DNA of 32,615 nucleotides from Pseudomonadota bacterium (GTDB lineage: Bacteria > Pseudomonadota > Gammaproteobacteria > Xanthomonadales > Xanthomonadaceae), in NCBI GenBank assembly GCA_018240435.1, contig JAFEFT010000002.1, positions 2,647 through 35,261 on the forward strand. Reading direction: 5' to 3'. Shown here one piece after another: positions 1 to 6,859 of this stretch (position 1 is the stretch's first letter; every line of letters begins with the position of its first letter). The notes beneath the pieces are model-generated. The model was given only the letters and a program-made list of their open reading frames with translations. It did not search any database and was not told the origin of the DNA. Both the position numbers and the translations under genes were made by a program.

Positions 1-76
1 GAAGGCGGGGGTGGCGCGGAGCGCGGGATGAGGGGCCGTCGGCTCGTGGAGTTGTTCGCCCAAGTCGAGAGCATTG

Positions 77-181
77 CGGAACCCGGAACCCGGAACCCGG
101 AACTCAGAACTCAGAACTCAGAACTCAGAACTCAGAACTCAGAACTCAGAACTCAGAACTCAGAACTCAGAACTCAGAACC
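77..181. repeat. 7-bp tandem repeat array (15 units) downstream of zapA
   Basis: Fifteen consecutive 7-bp units run without a slip: three CGGAACC, one CGGAACT, ten CAGAACT and one CAGAACC. Read on the minus strand, the sense of zapA, the unit is TGAGTTC/AGTTCTG. The array starts 107 nt after the zapA stop. A degenerate array of the same family follows relA near 12.75-12.95 kb. The short ORFs that cross this array only translate the repeat and are not genes. Bases 1-76 and 182-287 hold nothing I can identify. Confidence 0.95.
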
Positions 182-287
182 CGGGCGCAGCGATCCGGAT
201 TTCAGGGCGTTGCCGGCGAAAGGCTCACGGCTCCTTTTGTGACGCGGGGTCGGAATGGGGCGCGAGCCCGGGTGCTGCCGGGGCGAA

Positions 288-593
288 TCAGCGTGCGCTC
301 ACCGGGGAGGCGGCCAGCAGGCCGTCGAGCTTGCGATTGAGCTCACCCAGTCGACGGTCGATCTGAAGCTCGCGTTGCGCCGTGGCCTGCCGGCTCTGCA
401 GCAGTTCGTGGGCGAGATTGAGTGCGGCCATGACCGCGATGCGATCGATCGCGGCCATGCGGTTGCCGCCACGGATGTCGCGCATGCGCTCGTCGAGCAG
501 GTGGGCGGCGGCGACCAGGCCATCGCGCTCGTCGGCCTCGCAGGCGATCAGATAGTCGCGGTCGAGGATGCGGACGGTGACCGGATCGCTCAC
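288..593 (-). CDS. zapA: Cell division protein ZapA
   Basis: The 101-residue product matches ZapA, a small cytoplasmic protein that binds and cross-links FtsZ filaments at the Z-ring (family knowledge). The N-terminal half contains the ZapA-type core (PVTVRILDRDYLIAC, then a helix with AAHLLDERMRDIR). The C-terminal half is a helix beginning near residue 47 (NRMAAIDRIAVMAALNLAHELL) and running on as a coiled coil. The start is a GTG whose GTGA overlaps the stop of the upstream coiled-coil gene, so the two should be translationally coupled. The same frame stays open further upstream, but that part is the shadow of the neighbouring gene. Length is close to the E. coli protein (109 aa). Many gammaproteobacteria have 6S RNA and a 5-formyl-THF cyclo-ligase gene next; I cannot recognise either before the window edge. 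Confidence 0.93.
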   Translation of the reverse strand: MSDPVTVRILDRDYLIACEADERDGLVAAAHLLDERMRDIRGGNRMAAIDRIAVMAALNLAHELLQSRQATAQRELQIDRRLGELNRKLDGLLAASPVSAR

Positions 594-811
594 GCGTTGT
601 GCTCCATCGATTTGAGCCGCTGGATCATCGCTTCCACCCGCGAGCGGGCCTGCTCGTTGCGGGTGAGCAATTGCGCCCGCTCGCCGATCAGGTGCTCCTG
701 GCTCACCTTGAGCAGGCGGTTTTCCTCGGCGAGCAGGCGGCAGGTCTCGGCCAGCCGCTCGACCTTTGCGGCCAGCTGTTCGAATCGTTCGACGAAGTCG
801 GAGGTTTCCAT
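590..811 (-). CDS. ZapB-like small coiled-coil protein (TIGR02449-type)
   Basis: A 73-residue, strongly heptad-patterned protein beginning METSDFVERFEQLAAKVERL, with almost no proline or glycine and a leucine/alanine zipper pattern over nearly its whole length. It resembles the TIGR02449 family, small coiled-coil proteins encoded immediately upstream of zapA in many gammaproteobacteria and similar in architecture to ZapB. A role in Z-ring organisation is inferred from that pairing. Its TGA stop overlaps the GTG start of zapA. The ATG at 811 lies only nine bases after a -10 hexamer, so the transcript would have an extremely short leader and no room for a normal Shine-Dalgarno site. Confidence 0.85.
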   Translation of the reverse strand: METSDFVERFEQLAAKVERLAETCRLLAEENRLLKVSQEHLIGERAQLLTRNEQARSRVEAMIQRLKSMEHNA

Positions 812-820
812 GCGCCACTC

Positions 821-849
821 ACGATAGGCGTGCCGGTCGGGCCGGTCAA
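821..849 (-). promoter_or_regulatory. Sigma70-type promoter for the coiled-coil gene and zapA
   Basis: On the minus strand TTGACC (849-844) is followed after exactly 17 bases by TATCGT (826-821). Transcription would begin around 811-815, at or just before the ATG at 811. Spacing and both hexamers fit the sigma70 consensus well. This is a reading of the sequence; the start site has not been measured. Confidence 0.6.
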
Positions 850-865
850 TACGCTGCCCGGCACG

Positions 866-3800
866 TCATTGCGTGCTGAGGGTGGCTGGGTTGGCGGCCG
901 GGCGCGGCGTGATGTGGTGCCAGCTCTGGATGAAGGTGCGGCAATGCGGTTCACTGAGCGGCTGCGACAACCAGAAGCCCTGGATCTCGTCGCAGGCGTG
1001 CTCGCGCAGGAAGTCGAGCTGCTCGGACACTTCCACGCCTTCGGCGATGACGGTCAGGCCCAGCGAGTGGGCCATGGTGATGATGGTGGTGGTGATCGCC
1101 TCGTCGTCCGGGTCGCGGGTGATGTCGGCGATGAATTGCTTGTCGATCTTGAGCATGTCGATCGGCAGCTGCTTGAGGTAGACCAGCGACGAATAGCCGG
1201 TGCCGAAGTCGTCCACCGCCAGCGACAGGCCCATGTCGCGCAGCTTGTCGAAGATGCCGCGGGTTTCGGCAGCGTTGCTCATCACCATCGTTTCGGTCAG
1301 CTCCAGCTCCAGGCAGGCCGGCGGTGCCCCGGACTCGGCGAGGATGCTGGCGATCAGCTGCGGCAGGTCGCCGCGCAACAGTTGCAGCACCGAGACATTG
1401 ACGGCGATGCGCACGTCGCTCAACCCTTCGCGCTGCCACAGCGCCAGCGTCCGGCAGGCTTCCCGCAGCGCCCATTCGCCGATGCGCACGATCAGGCCGG
1501 TCTCCTCGGCGATCGGAATGAAATCGCCGGGCATCATTTCGCCCAGCTCTTCGCTGTGCCAGCGCAGCAGCGCTTCGCAGCCGCTGATGCGGCCGCGCGC
1601 CAGCGACAGCCGCGGCTGGTAGAGCAGCTGGAACTCGTTGCGATCGACCGCTCGCCGCAAGGCGGCGGTGATGTTCGCCCGCTGCCGTGTCTGCGCCTCC
1701 ATCTGGTCGGTGTAGGCCAGGTAGGTGTTGCGGCCGATCGCCTTGGCCTGGTACATCGCGGTGTCGGCGTGCTTGAGCAGGTCGGTGGGCGCCAGTCCGT
1801 GCGCCGGGTACATGGCAATGCCGATCGACGGGGTGATGGTGATCTCGCTGCGGTCGTCGACGATCACCGGGCGTACGAACGCCGCCAGGATGTTGCGCGC
1901 GACCTCGAAGGCGTCCTCCTCGCAGCTGACGTCCTCGACGACGATGGTGAACTCGTCGCCGCCGAGGCGGGACACGGTGTCGGACGGGTTGGTGGTCGCC
2001 TGCAGATGGGCGGCGACGGCCTTGAGGATGCGATCGCCGGCGCTGTGGCCGAGGGCGTCGTTGATTTCCTTGAAGCGGTCGAGGTCGAGGAACAGAACCG
2101 CGACCATGGTGTCGTGCCGCCGCGCCCGCACGATCGCGCGGGCCAGCCGCTCGGACAGCAAGGCGCGATTGGGCAGGCCGGTGAGGGTGTCGAAGTTGGC
2201 CAGATAGCGCAGTTCCTGCTCGGCTCGTTTGCGTTCGGTGATGTCGTTGAGGACGACCACGAAATGCCCGCGCTGGCCATTGGGCTCGATCACCTCGGTG
2301 GCCTCGATCGCGCACAGGAATTCCTCGTCGTCCTTGCGCCGCTGCCACATCTCGCCCGACCAGCGCCCGCTGAGATCGAGCGTGCGTCGCATGTCGCGAT
2401 AGAACTCGGGCGGATGCTGCAGGCTGTCGAGGATGTTTGCGTCCAGACCGATCACCTCGGCCTCGTCGTAGCCGGTCATCAACGCGAAGGCGCGATTGAC
2501 CGATACGAAACGGTAGCCGGTGTCGATCACGCACACCGCCTCAGACATGGAGTTGAGGACTTCGCCGGCGATCGCCCGTTCTTGCTGTTCACGCTGACGG
2601 CGGGTGATGTCGCGGGCGGTGCCAGTCACCCGCAACGGCTTGCCGTCGGCGGCGCGCTCGACCACCTTGCCGCGCGCAAGGAAGGTATGCCAGGTTCCGT
2701 TCTCCACGTCGCGCAGGCGATGCTGGATCTCCAGGTGCTCGGTCTCGCCGCGCAGGTGGGCGTCCAGGCGCTCCTCGAGTTCGTGCACGTCGTTCGGATG
2801 CAGCATCTCGCGGCACCACTGCGCAAAGGGCATCGGCGCGATGGTTTGTGCCTGCCCTTCGCCGCTGGCGGTGGCGCGATGCAGCATCGAGGTCGTCAGG
2901 TCGAGATCCCAGTAGGCATCGCCGGAGCCCCACAGTGCCATCGTCAACTGCTGCTCGCGGCGTTCGATCGCCTTGCTGAAGGCAATTTCGCGGCGATGCC
3001 GGCGCTGCACGAGAAACCACGCCAGCGCCAGCGCCAGCGCGATCAGCACGGCGTAGCCGATGCGTGCGGCGGTGGTGTTCCACCATTCCGGAAGGACGGT
3101 GACTGGCAGGCGCAGTTCGTGCGGGCTCCAGATGCCGTCGTGATTGGTGGCCTGGGCGATGAAGACGTAGTTGCCGGCATCGAGGTTGGTATAGGTGGCG
3201 TTGGGGCGATGGCCGGCGTCGACCCAGTGGCGGTCGAACCCCTGCAGCTGGTAGCGATAGGAGATGCGCGCCGGGTCGGCGAACGCCAGCGCGGCAAAGC
3301 GCAAGCGCAGCACCCGCGCGCCGGCGTCGAATCGGACGCTGGCCGGCGCGGTCAATGGCGAATCGCCTTGTGGCTGCGAGCCGATGGTGGCGTCGGTGAG
3401 CACGACTGGCGGCGCGTAGCGATCGAGGTCGATGCGCGCCGGGTCGAACAAGTTCAGGCCGCGGATGCCGCCGAAGGCGATGGTGCCATCGGCCAGCGCG
3501 AAGTAGGCGCCACCGTTGAACTCGGGATTCTGCAAACCGTCGGCGACGGTGAAGCGCTGCCATTGCCGATTGCGCGGGTCGAGCCGCATCACGCCATCGT
3601 TGCTGCTGACCCAAACCATGCCATGGGCGTCGGCGGCGATGCCGTACACCGTGCCGGGGTGGTCGGGATCGGTGCCCAGCGGAAAGCGGCGGAACGACAC
3701 CCGGCCATCGCCGGCGACGACGACCCGATCCAGGCCGGTGTGGGTGCCGATCCACAGGTTGCCGTCGCGATCGCGGGCAATGGCGCGGATGCGGTTGCCC

Positions 3801-5494
3801 GACAGGGATTGCGGATCGCGCGGATCGTTGAGGAATGTATCGATCCGGCCGGTGCGGGTGTCGAGGCGGTCGAGCCCGTCCATCGTGCCGATCCAGACGA
3901 ACCGATCGCGGCTATCGGCGTGCAGGACGATGATCGAGTCGCTGCTCAAGCCGCCTTTCCCGGGGCCGATGGTCTGCACGCGCTGGCCGTGCGCATCCAG
4001 CCGGAGCAGTCCCTGATTCTGGGTGCCCACCCACAACCCGCCGTCGGCACTGGCAGCCATTGCATGCACGCCCCGATCCGGCACCGCCAGCGGTGGCGCG
4101 TCCGGCGGTGCCAGCGCCTGCATCCGGGCGCGGCCCTGGACGGCATCGAAACGGAGCAGGCCGGCATTGGTGCCCAGCCACAAGGCGTGCTCGTCGGCGG
4201 GGAAGATCGCATAGACGAGGATGTCGCTGGTGGCCTGATCGGGGGGCAGGGCAGCGCGTATGGCCGGCATGAAGTCGGTGATGGTTTCGCGGCCGATGTC
4301 GTAACGTTTCAGGCCGTCGCCATCGGTGCCGATCCACAAGGCGCCGTCGGGCGATTGGTACAGCGAGCGGATGGAGTTGGCGTAGCGCTGGGTGCGGCTG
4401 GTGGCCGGCATGTTGACGAGGGTGAATCGCGAGCCGTCGGCGTCGGTCGTGAACAAGCCGTCGGTCATCGTGCCGATCCACAACAGGCCGGAGCGATCGA
4501 CCAGCAAGGCGTTGACCAGTTCCTCCGGGATGTTGCCTTCCTGCGCTGCGTTGGCGTGCAGTTCGATCGACTGGCCGCGATCCGGATCGAAGCGGATCAG
4601 GCCGTTGCGAACGGTGCTGATCCACAGGCGATCGTGCGTGTCGACCACCATCCGCATCAGGTGGTTGACGTCCTCGCTGGCATCGACGGCCAGGGATGCG
4701 CGCTGCAAGGTGGCGGCGACGGGGTCGAGGCGGTACAGGCCATCGGCCGCCGAAACCCACAGTCGCCCACGCTGATCGCGCACGATGTCGGCGACCGCCG
4801 CCGGCGCCTGGATGCGGCGCGTGGCCAGCGTCACCGGGTCGATCCGGTACAAGCCGGCCGGCAGGGTCACCCACAGCGCGCCGCTGTCATCGCGGGCGAA
4901 CCCGTACGGATCGCGCAGCGCCGCCGGGCTGGGTGCGCGCAACACGCTGCGGCGTTGCCCGGTATCGGGATCGAGCAGATCGATGCCGCCCTTGCTCGCC
5001 ACCCACAGCCCCTGGCCGGGTTCGAAATACAGCGCCAGCACGCGCTTTCCCGGTTCGCCGGGATGATCCAGGTCGGCCGGCAGCAGGCGCCGGAACTTGC
5101 CGGTGGTTTCGTCCAGCTCGGCGACATAGGCACTGTTGGTGCCGACCCACAGCTTGCCGGGGGCGCCGTCGGCCAACGCCGTCACGAAGTTGTCCGGCAG
5201 GCTGCTGGTATCGGCCGAGGCCTGCTGGAAGACCCGGAAGGCGCGGCCATCGTAGCGGTGCAAGCCGCCCTGGGTGCCGACCCAGATATAACCGGTGCGA
5301 TCTTGCAGCAAGGCACTGACCGTGTGCTGCGCCAGCCCGGGATCGCCGTTGGCGGACTGGAAGCGGAAGTGGCGCACGTCGGCCAGCGCCGAGCCGGCCA
5401 GCAGCAAGGCGATCGCGTACGCCAACCACAGGCCGAACCGATGCCGGATCGACCCGGTCGGCGGACGGCCGGGTGGTGGTGACTGCGATCGCAC
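866..5494 (-). CDS. Membrane-anchored beta-propeller / PAS / GGDEF / EAL c-di-GMP signalling protein
   Basis: About 1542 residues. In order: signal/TM segment (21-38); long periplasmic beta-propeller with many Reg_prop-type repeats (WVGT.GGL, LWIGT.DGL); Y_Y_Y domain (about 693-800); second TM (about 811-830); PAS-type domain (about 850-965); a second PAS (about 980-1085) ending in DITERKR; GGDEF (about 1098-1260, RLGGDEF intact); EAL (about 1287-1530, with CEALLRW, ELTETMVM, DDFGTGYSS and IAEGVE present). Both catalytic signatures look intact, so it may make and/or degrade c-di-GMP in response to a periplasmic ligand. The inhibitory RxxD site before GGDEF reads NPSD, so product inhibition through it is unlikely. 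I chose GTG 5494: it has AGGGGA upstream and lies just downstream of a good promoter (5522-5550). The in-frame ATG at 5557 lies upstream of that promoter and has no Shine-Dalgarno site. Confidence 0.93.
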   Translation of the reverse strand: MRSQSPPPGRPPTGSIRHRFGLWLAYAIALLLAGSALADVRHFRFQSANGDPGLAQHTVSALLQDRTGYIWVGTQGGLHRYDGRAFRVFQQASADTSSLPDNFVTALADGAPGKLWVGTNSAYVAELDETTGKFRRLLPADLDHPGEPGKRVLALYFEPGQGLWVASKGGIDLLDPDTGQRRSVLRAPSPAALRDPYGFARDDSGALWVTLPAGLYRIDPVTLATRRIQAPAAVADIVRDQRGRLWVSAADGLYRLDPVAATLQRASLAVDASEDVNHLMRMVVDTHDRLWISTVRNGLIRFDPDRGQSIELHANAAQEGNIPEELVNALLVDRSGLLWIGTMTDGLFTTDADGSRFTLVNMPATSRTQRYANSIRSLYQSPDGALWIGTDGDGLKRYDIGRETITDFMPAIRAALPPDQATSDILVYAIFPADEHALWLGTNAGLLRFDAVQGRARMQALAPPDAPPLAVPDRGVHAMAASADGGLWVGTQNQGLLRLDAHGQRVQTIGPGKGGLSSDSIIVLHADSRDRFVWIGTMDGLDRLDTRTGRIDTFLNDPRDPQSLSGNRIRAIARDRDGNLWIGTHTGLDRVVVAGDGRVSFRRFPLGTDPDHPGTVYGIAADAHGMVWVSSNDGVMRLDPRNRQWQRFTVADGLQNPEFNGGAYFALADGTIAFGGIRGLNLFDPARIDLDRYAPPVVLTDATIGSQPQGDSPLTAPASVRFDAGARVLRLRFAALAFADPARISYRYQLQGFDRHWVDAGHRPNATYTNLDAGNYVFIAQATNHDGIWSPHELRLPVTVLPEWWNTTAARIGYAVLIALALALAWFLVQRRHRREIAFSKAIERREQQLTMALWGSGDAYWDLDLTTSMLHRATASGEGQAQTIAPMPFAQWCREMLHPNDVHELEERLDAHLRGETEHLEIQHRLRDVENGTWHTFLARGKVVERAADGKPLRVTGTARDITRRQREQQERAIAGEVLNSMSEAVCVIDTGYRFVSVNRAFALMTGYDEAEVIGLDANILDSLQHPPEFYRDMRRTLDLSGRWSGEMWQRRKDDEEFLCAIEATEVIEPNGQRGHFVVVLNDITERKRAEQELRYLANFDTLTGLPNRALLSERLARAIVRARRHDTMVAVLFLDLDRFKEINDALGHSAGDRILKAVAAHLQATTNPSDTVSRLGGDEFTIVVEDVSCEEDAFEVARNILAAFVRPVIVDDRSEITITPSIGIAMYPAHGLAPTDLLKHADTAMYQAKAIGRNTYLAYTDQMEAQTRQRANITAALRRAVDRNEFQLLYQPRLSLARGRISGCEALLRWHSEELGEMMPGDFIPIAEETGLIVRIGEWALREACRTLALWQREGLSDVRIAVNVSVLQLLRGDLPQLIASILAESGAPPACLELELTETMVMSNAAETRGIFDKLRDMGLSLAVDDFGTGYSSLVYLKQLPIDMLKIDKQFIADITRDPDDEAITTTIITMAHSLGLTVIAEGVEVSEQLDFLREHACDEIQGFWLSQPLSEPHCRTFIQSWHHITPRPAANPATLSTQ

Positions 5495-5521
5495 GATGGC
5501 CAATTCCCCTTCGATCGGCCG

Positions 5522-5550
5522 AGTGTAGGCGGCGGACTGGTCATACTCAA
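5522..5550 (-). promoter_or_regulatory. Sigma70-type promoter for the propeller/GGDEF-EAL gene
   Basis: On the minus strand TTGAGT (5550-5545) is separated by exactly 17 bases from TACACT (5527-5522). Initiation near 5515 would give a leader of about 20 nt containing AGGGGA before the GTG at 5494. This decides the start codon in favour of 5494 over the ATG at 5557. Three 14-bp direct repeats end four bases upstream of the -35 hexamer. Confidence 0.6.
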
Positions 5551-5553
5551 CAC

Positions 5554-5595
5554 GCATGCCGCGGTGTGCATGCCGTGATGTGCATGCCGCGGTGC
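5554..5595. repeat. Three 14-bp direct repeats abutting a -35 element
   Basis: Three tandem copies with no gap: GCATGCCGCGGTGT, GCATGCCGTGATGT and GCATGCCGCGGTGC. Each holds the 6-bp palindrome GCATGC. They end four bases upstream of the TTGAGT hexamer of the propeller/GGDEF-EAL promoter and lie about 70 bp upstream of the -10-like element of ygfB, so they could be activator or repressor sites for the divergent pair. The 14-bp period is twice seven, the period of the other arrays in the window. Confidence 0.8.
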
Positions 5596-5662
5596 AAGCC
5601 GGCGCGCAGCAGCGGCGGTCGAGCCCGGGGCGCGAACCGCCATCGCCGCGCCGTCGACGCGC

Positions 5663-5668
5663 TACAAT
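5663..5668 (+). promoter_or_regulatory. Candidate -10 element of ygfB
   Basis: TACAAT, a 5/6 match to the sigma70 -10 consensus, lies 37 nt upstream of the ygfB ATG. I see no convincing -35 hexamer at 16-18 bp, so this is tentative. A six-codon ORF (5689-5709) lies between this element and ygfB. Confidence 0.4.
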
Positions 5669-5688
5669 CGCGACCGGATCGACCGACG

Positions 5689-5709
5689 ATGCCATCGCGC
5701 CGCGCATGA
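5689..5709 (+). other. Six-codon mini-ORF overlapping the ygfB start
   Basis: ATG CCA TCG CGC CGC GCA TGA (MPSRRA, then stop). Its TGA shares ATGA with the ygfB start codon. Neither start has a clear Shine-Dalgarno sequence. Comparable mini-ORFs precede the genes at 12995 and 19941. Translation is not shown; it may be chance. Confidence 0.3.
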
Positions 5710-6269
5710 GCCATTCCGAGCCCGAACACGACCTGCCCGACGAAGCCGCGCTGACGCGCGCGCTGCGCGATGCCGGGCTGGCGGTCGATGCCGCCGAACT
5801 GCATGGCGCCTTGTGCGGTTTCGTCGCCGGTGGCGGCCACGCCGAGGGCGCGGATTGGTTGCAGCGCTTGCAGGTCGACGACGGTCGTGACGATGCCGGC
5901 GACGCCGGCGCCATCGCCGCCATGCGTGCGGCGACCCTGGCGAGTTTTGCCGACGACGACTGCGATCTCGATTTGCTGTTGCCCGACGACGAGGCGCCGT
6001 TGGCAGATCGCGTCGACGCGCTGCTGGCGTGGTGTCGCGGTTTTCTCGGCGGTTTCGGACTGGCTGGCGCGCCCGGTGCGGCGCTGTCGGCAGAATCGTC
6101 GGAAGCGCTGGCCGATTTCGGTCGCATCGCCGCTTCCGAGTTCGGCTGCAACGACAGCGAGGAAGACGAGGACGCGTTCGCCGAGATCGTCGAGTTCGTG
6201 CGCGTGGTGCCGATGTTGATCCATGCCGACTGCGTCGGCTCGGCGCAACGCCGGCGCAAGGCGCATTGA
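5706..6269 (+). CDS. ygfB: UPF0149 family protein YgfB
   Basis: A 187-residue acidic cytoplasmic protein of the UPF0149/YgfB family. Family features seen: LHGALCGFVAGGG near residues 35-47, a central acidic stretch (DDDCDLDLLLPDDEAPLADRV), LAWCRGFLGGFGLAG near residues 110-125, and an acidic C-terminal helix with AFAEIVEFVRV. The molecular function is not established; the Pseudomonas aeruginosa protein has been linked to beta-lactam resistance through gene regulation (family knowledge). The position upstream of pepP is the usual gammaproteobacterial order, but here about 590 bp of REP-like repeats separate the two. The ATG at 5706 is the only ATG that gives the family N-terminus. It overlaps the stop of a six-codon ORF and lacks an obvious ribosome binding site. 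Confidence 0.92.
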   Translation: MSHSEPEHDLPDEAALTRALRDAGLAVDAAELHGALCGFVAGGGHAEGADWLQRLQVDDGRDDAGDAGAIAAMRAATLASFADDDCDLDLLLPDDEAPLADRVDALLAWCRGFLGGFGLAGAPGAALSAESSEALADFGRIAASEFGCNDSEEDEDAFAEIVEFVRVVPMLIHADCVGSAQRRRKAH

Positions 6270-6420
6270 GCGTGGCGCCGAACACGGCGGGCATGGCACG
6301 GCCCGGGGTCGCGGCGGTTTGCCTGCACGCAATTCCGGCGCGCAGTTTCGACCGACGGTACCCAAACGCCGCCCCGAGGTGGCGCTGCCGATTTCCCCTG
6401 GGCGAACCGGGCGATTTTCC

Positions 6421-6836
6421 GTTCGTGGCAAGCCCTTCGACAGGCTCAGGACAGGCCTGTCGAACCACGATCAGCCCCTCGCCATTGCCGTTCGTGGTGA
6501 GCCTGTCGAACCACGATCAACCCCTCGCCCATTGCCGTTCGTGGTGAGCCTGTCGAACCACGACCAGCCCCTCGCCATTGCCGTTCGTGGTGAGCCTGTC
6601 GAACCACGATCAGCCCCTCGCCCATTGCCGTTCGTGGTGAGCCTGTCGAACCACGATCAGCCCCACGCCATTGCCGTTCGTGGTGAGCCTGTCGAACCAC
6701 GATCAGCCCCACGCCCGCTCACCCTTCGACAGGCTCAGGGCGAACGGTGGAAGGGCAAGGCCGTTCGTGGCAAGCCCTTCGACAAGCTCAGGACAGGCCT
6801 GTCGATTTTCCGTTCGTGGTGAGCCTGTCGAACCAC
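6421..6836. repeat. REP-like palindromic repeat array between ygfB and pepP
   Basis: Six near-identical copies of a unit beginning CCGTTCGTGGTGAGCCTGTC start at 6488, 6535, 6581, 6628, 6674 and 6810. The first five are spaced alternately 47 and 46 bp, a 93-bp higher-order repeat. Each unit has a 7-bp inverted repeat (TCGTGGT/ACCACGA, 11-nt loop). A longer hairpin (TTCGACAGG at 6436-6444, CCTGTCGAA at 6456-6464) opens the array, and diverged or inverted copies occur near 6721-6805. These intergenic sequences resemble the dispersed TTCGACAGGCTCA-type palindromes of many high-GC bacteria. Open frames crossing them encode only repeat translations. Bases 6270-6420 show no gene or terminator I can support. 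Confidence 0.9.
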
Positions 6837-6859
6837 GGACGCTTTCCCGGAACCTTCGC

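Noticed and set aside
1-287. 6S RNA (ssrS), expected downstream of zapA
   Set aside because: I could not recognise the conserved 6S segments in the 106 nt between zapA and the 7-bp array or beyond it. A covariance-model search with the neighbouring sequence would settle it.
599-5482. 1627-codon open frame on the plus strand
   Set aside because: It lies antisense to the propeller/GGDEF-EAL gene. The minus strand has clear domains; the plus translation is a Gly/Val/Ala/Gln-rich shadow produced by GC-biased codons.
5495-5557. ATG 5557 as start of the propeller/GGDEF-EAL gene
   Set aside because: It lies upstream of the promoter hexamers and has no Shine-Dalgarno; GTG 5494 with AGGGGA fits better.
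6488-6700. Possible CRISPR array (regular 46/47-bp period)
   Set aside because: The whole period is repeated, so there are no unique spacers, and no cas genes are present.
6446-6712. Open frames with repeated peptides across the REP-like array
   Set aside because: They only translate the repeated DNA unit, on both strands; no start signals or family resemblance.
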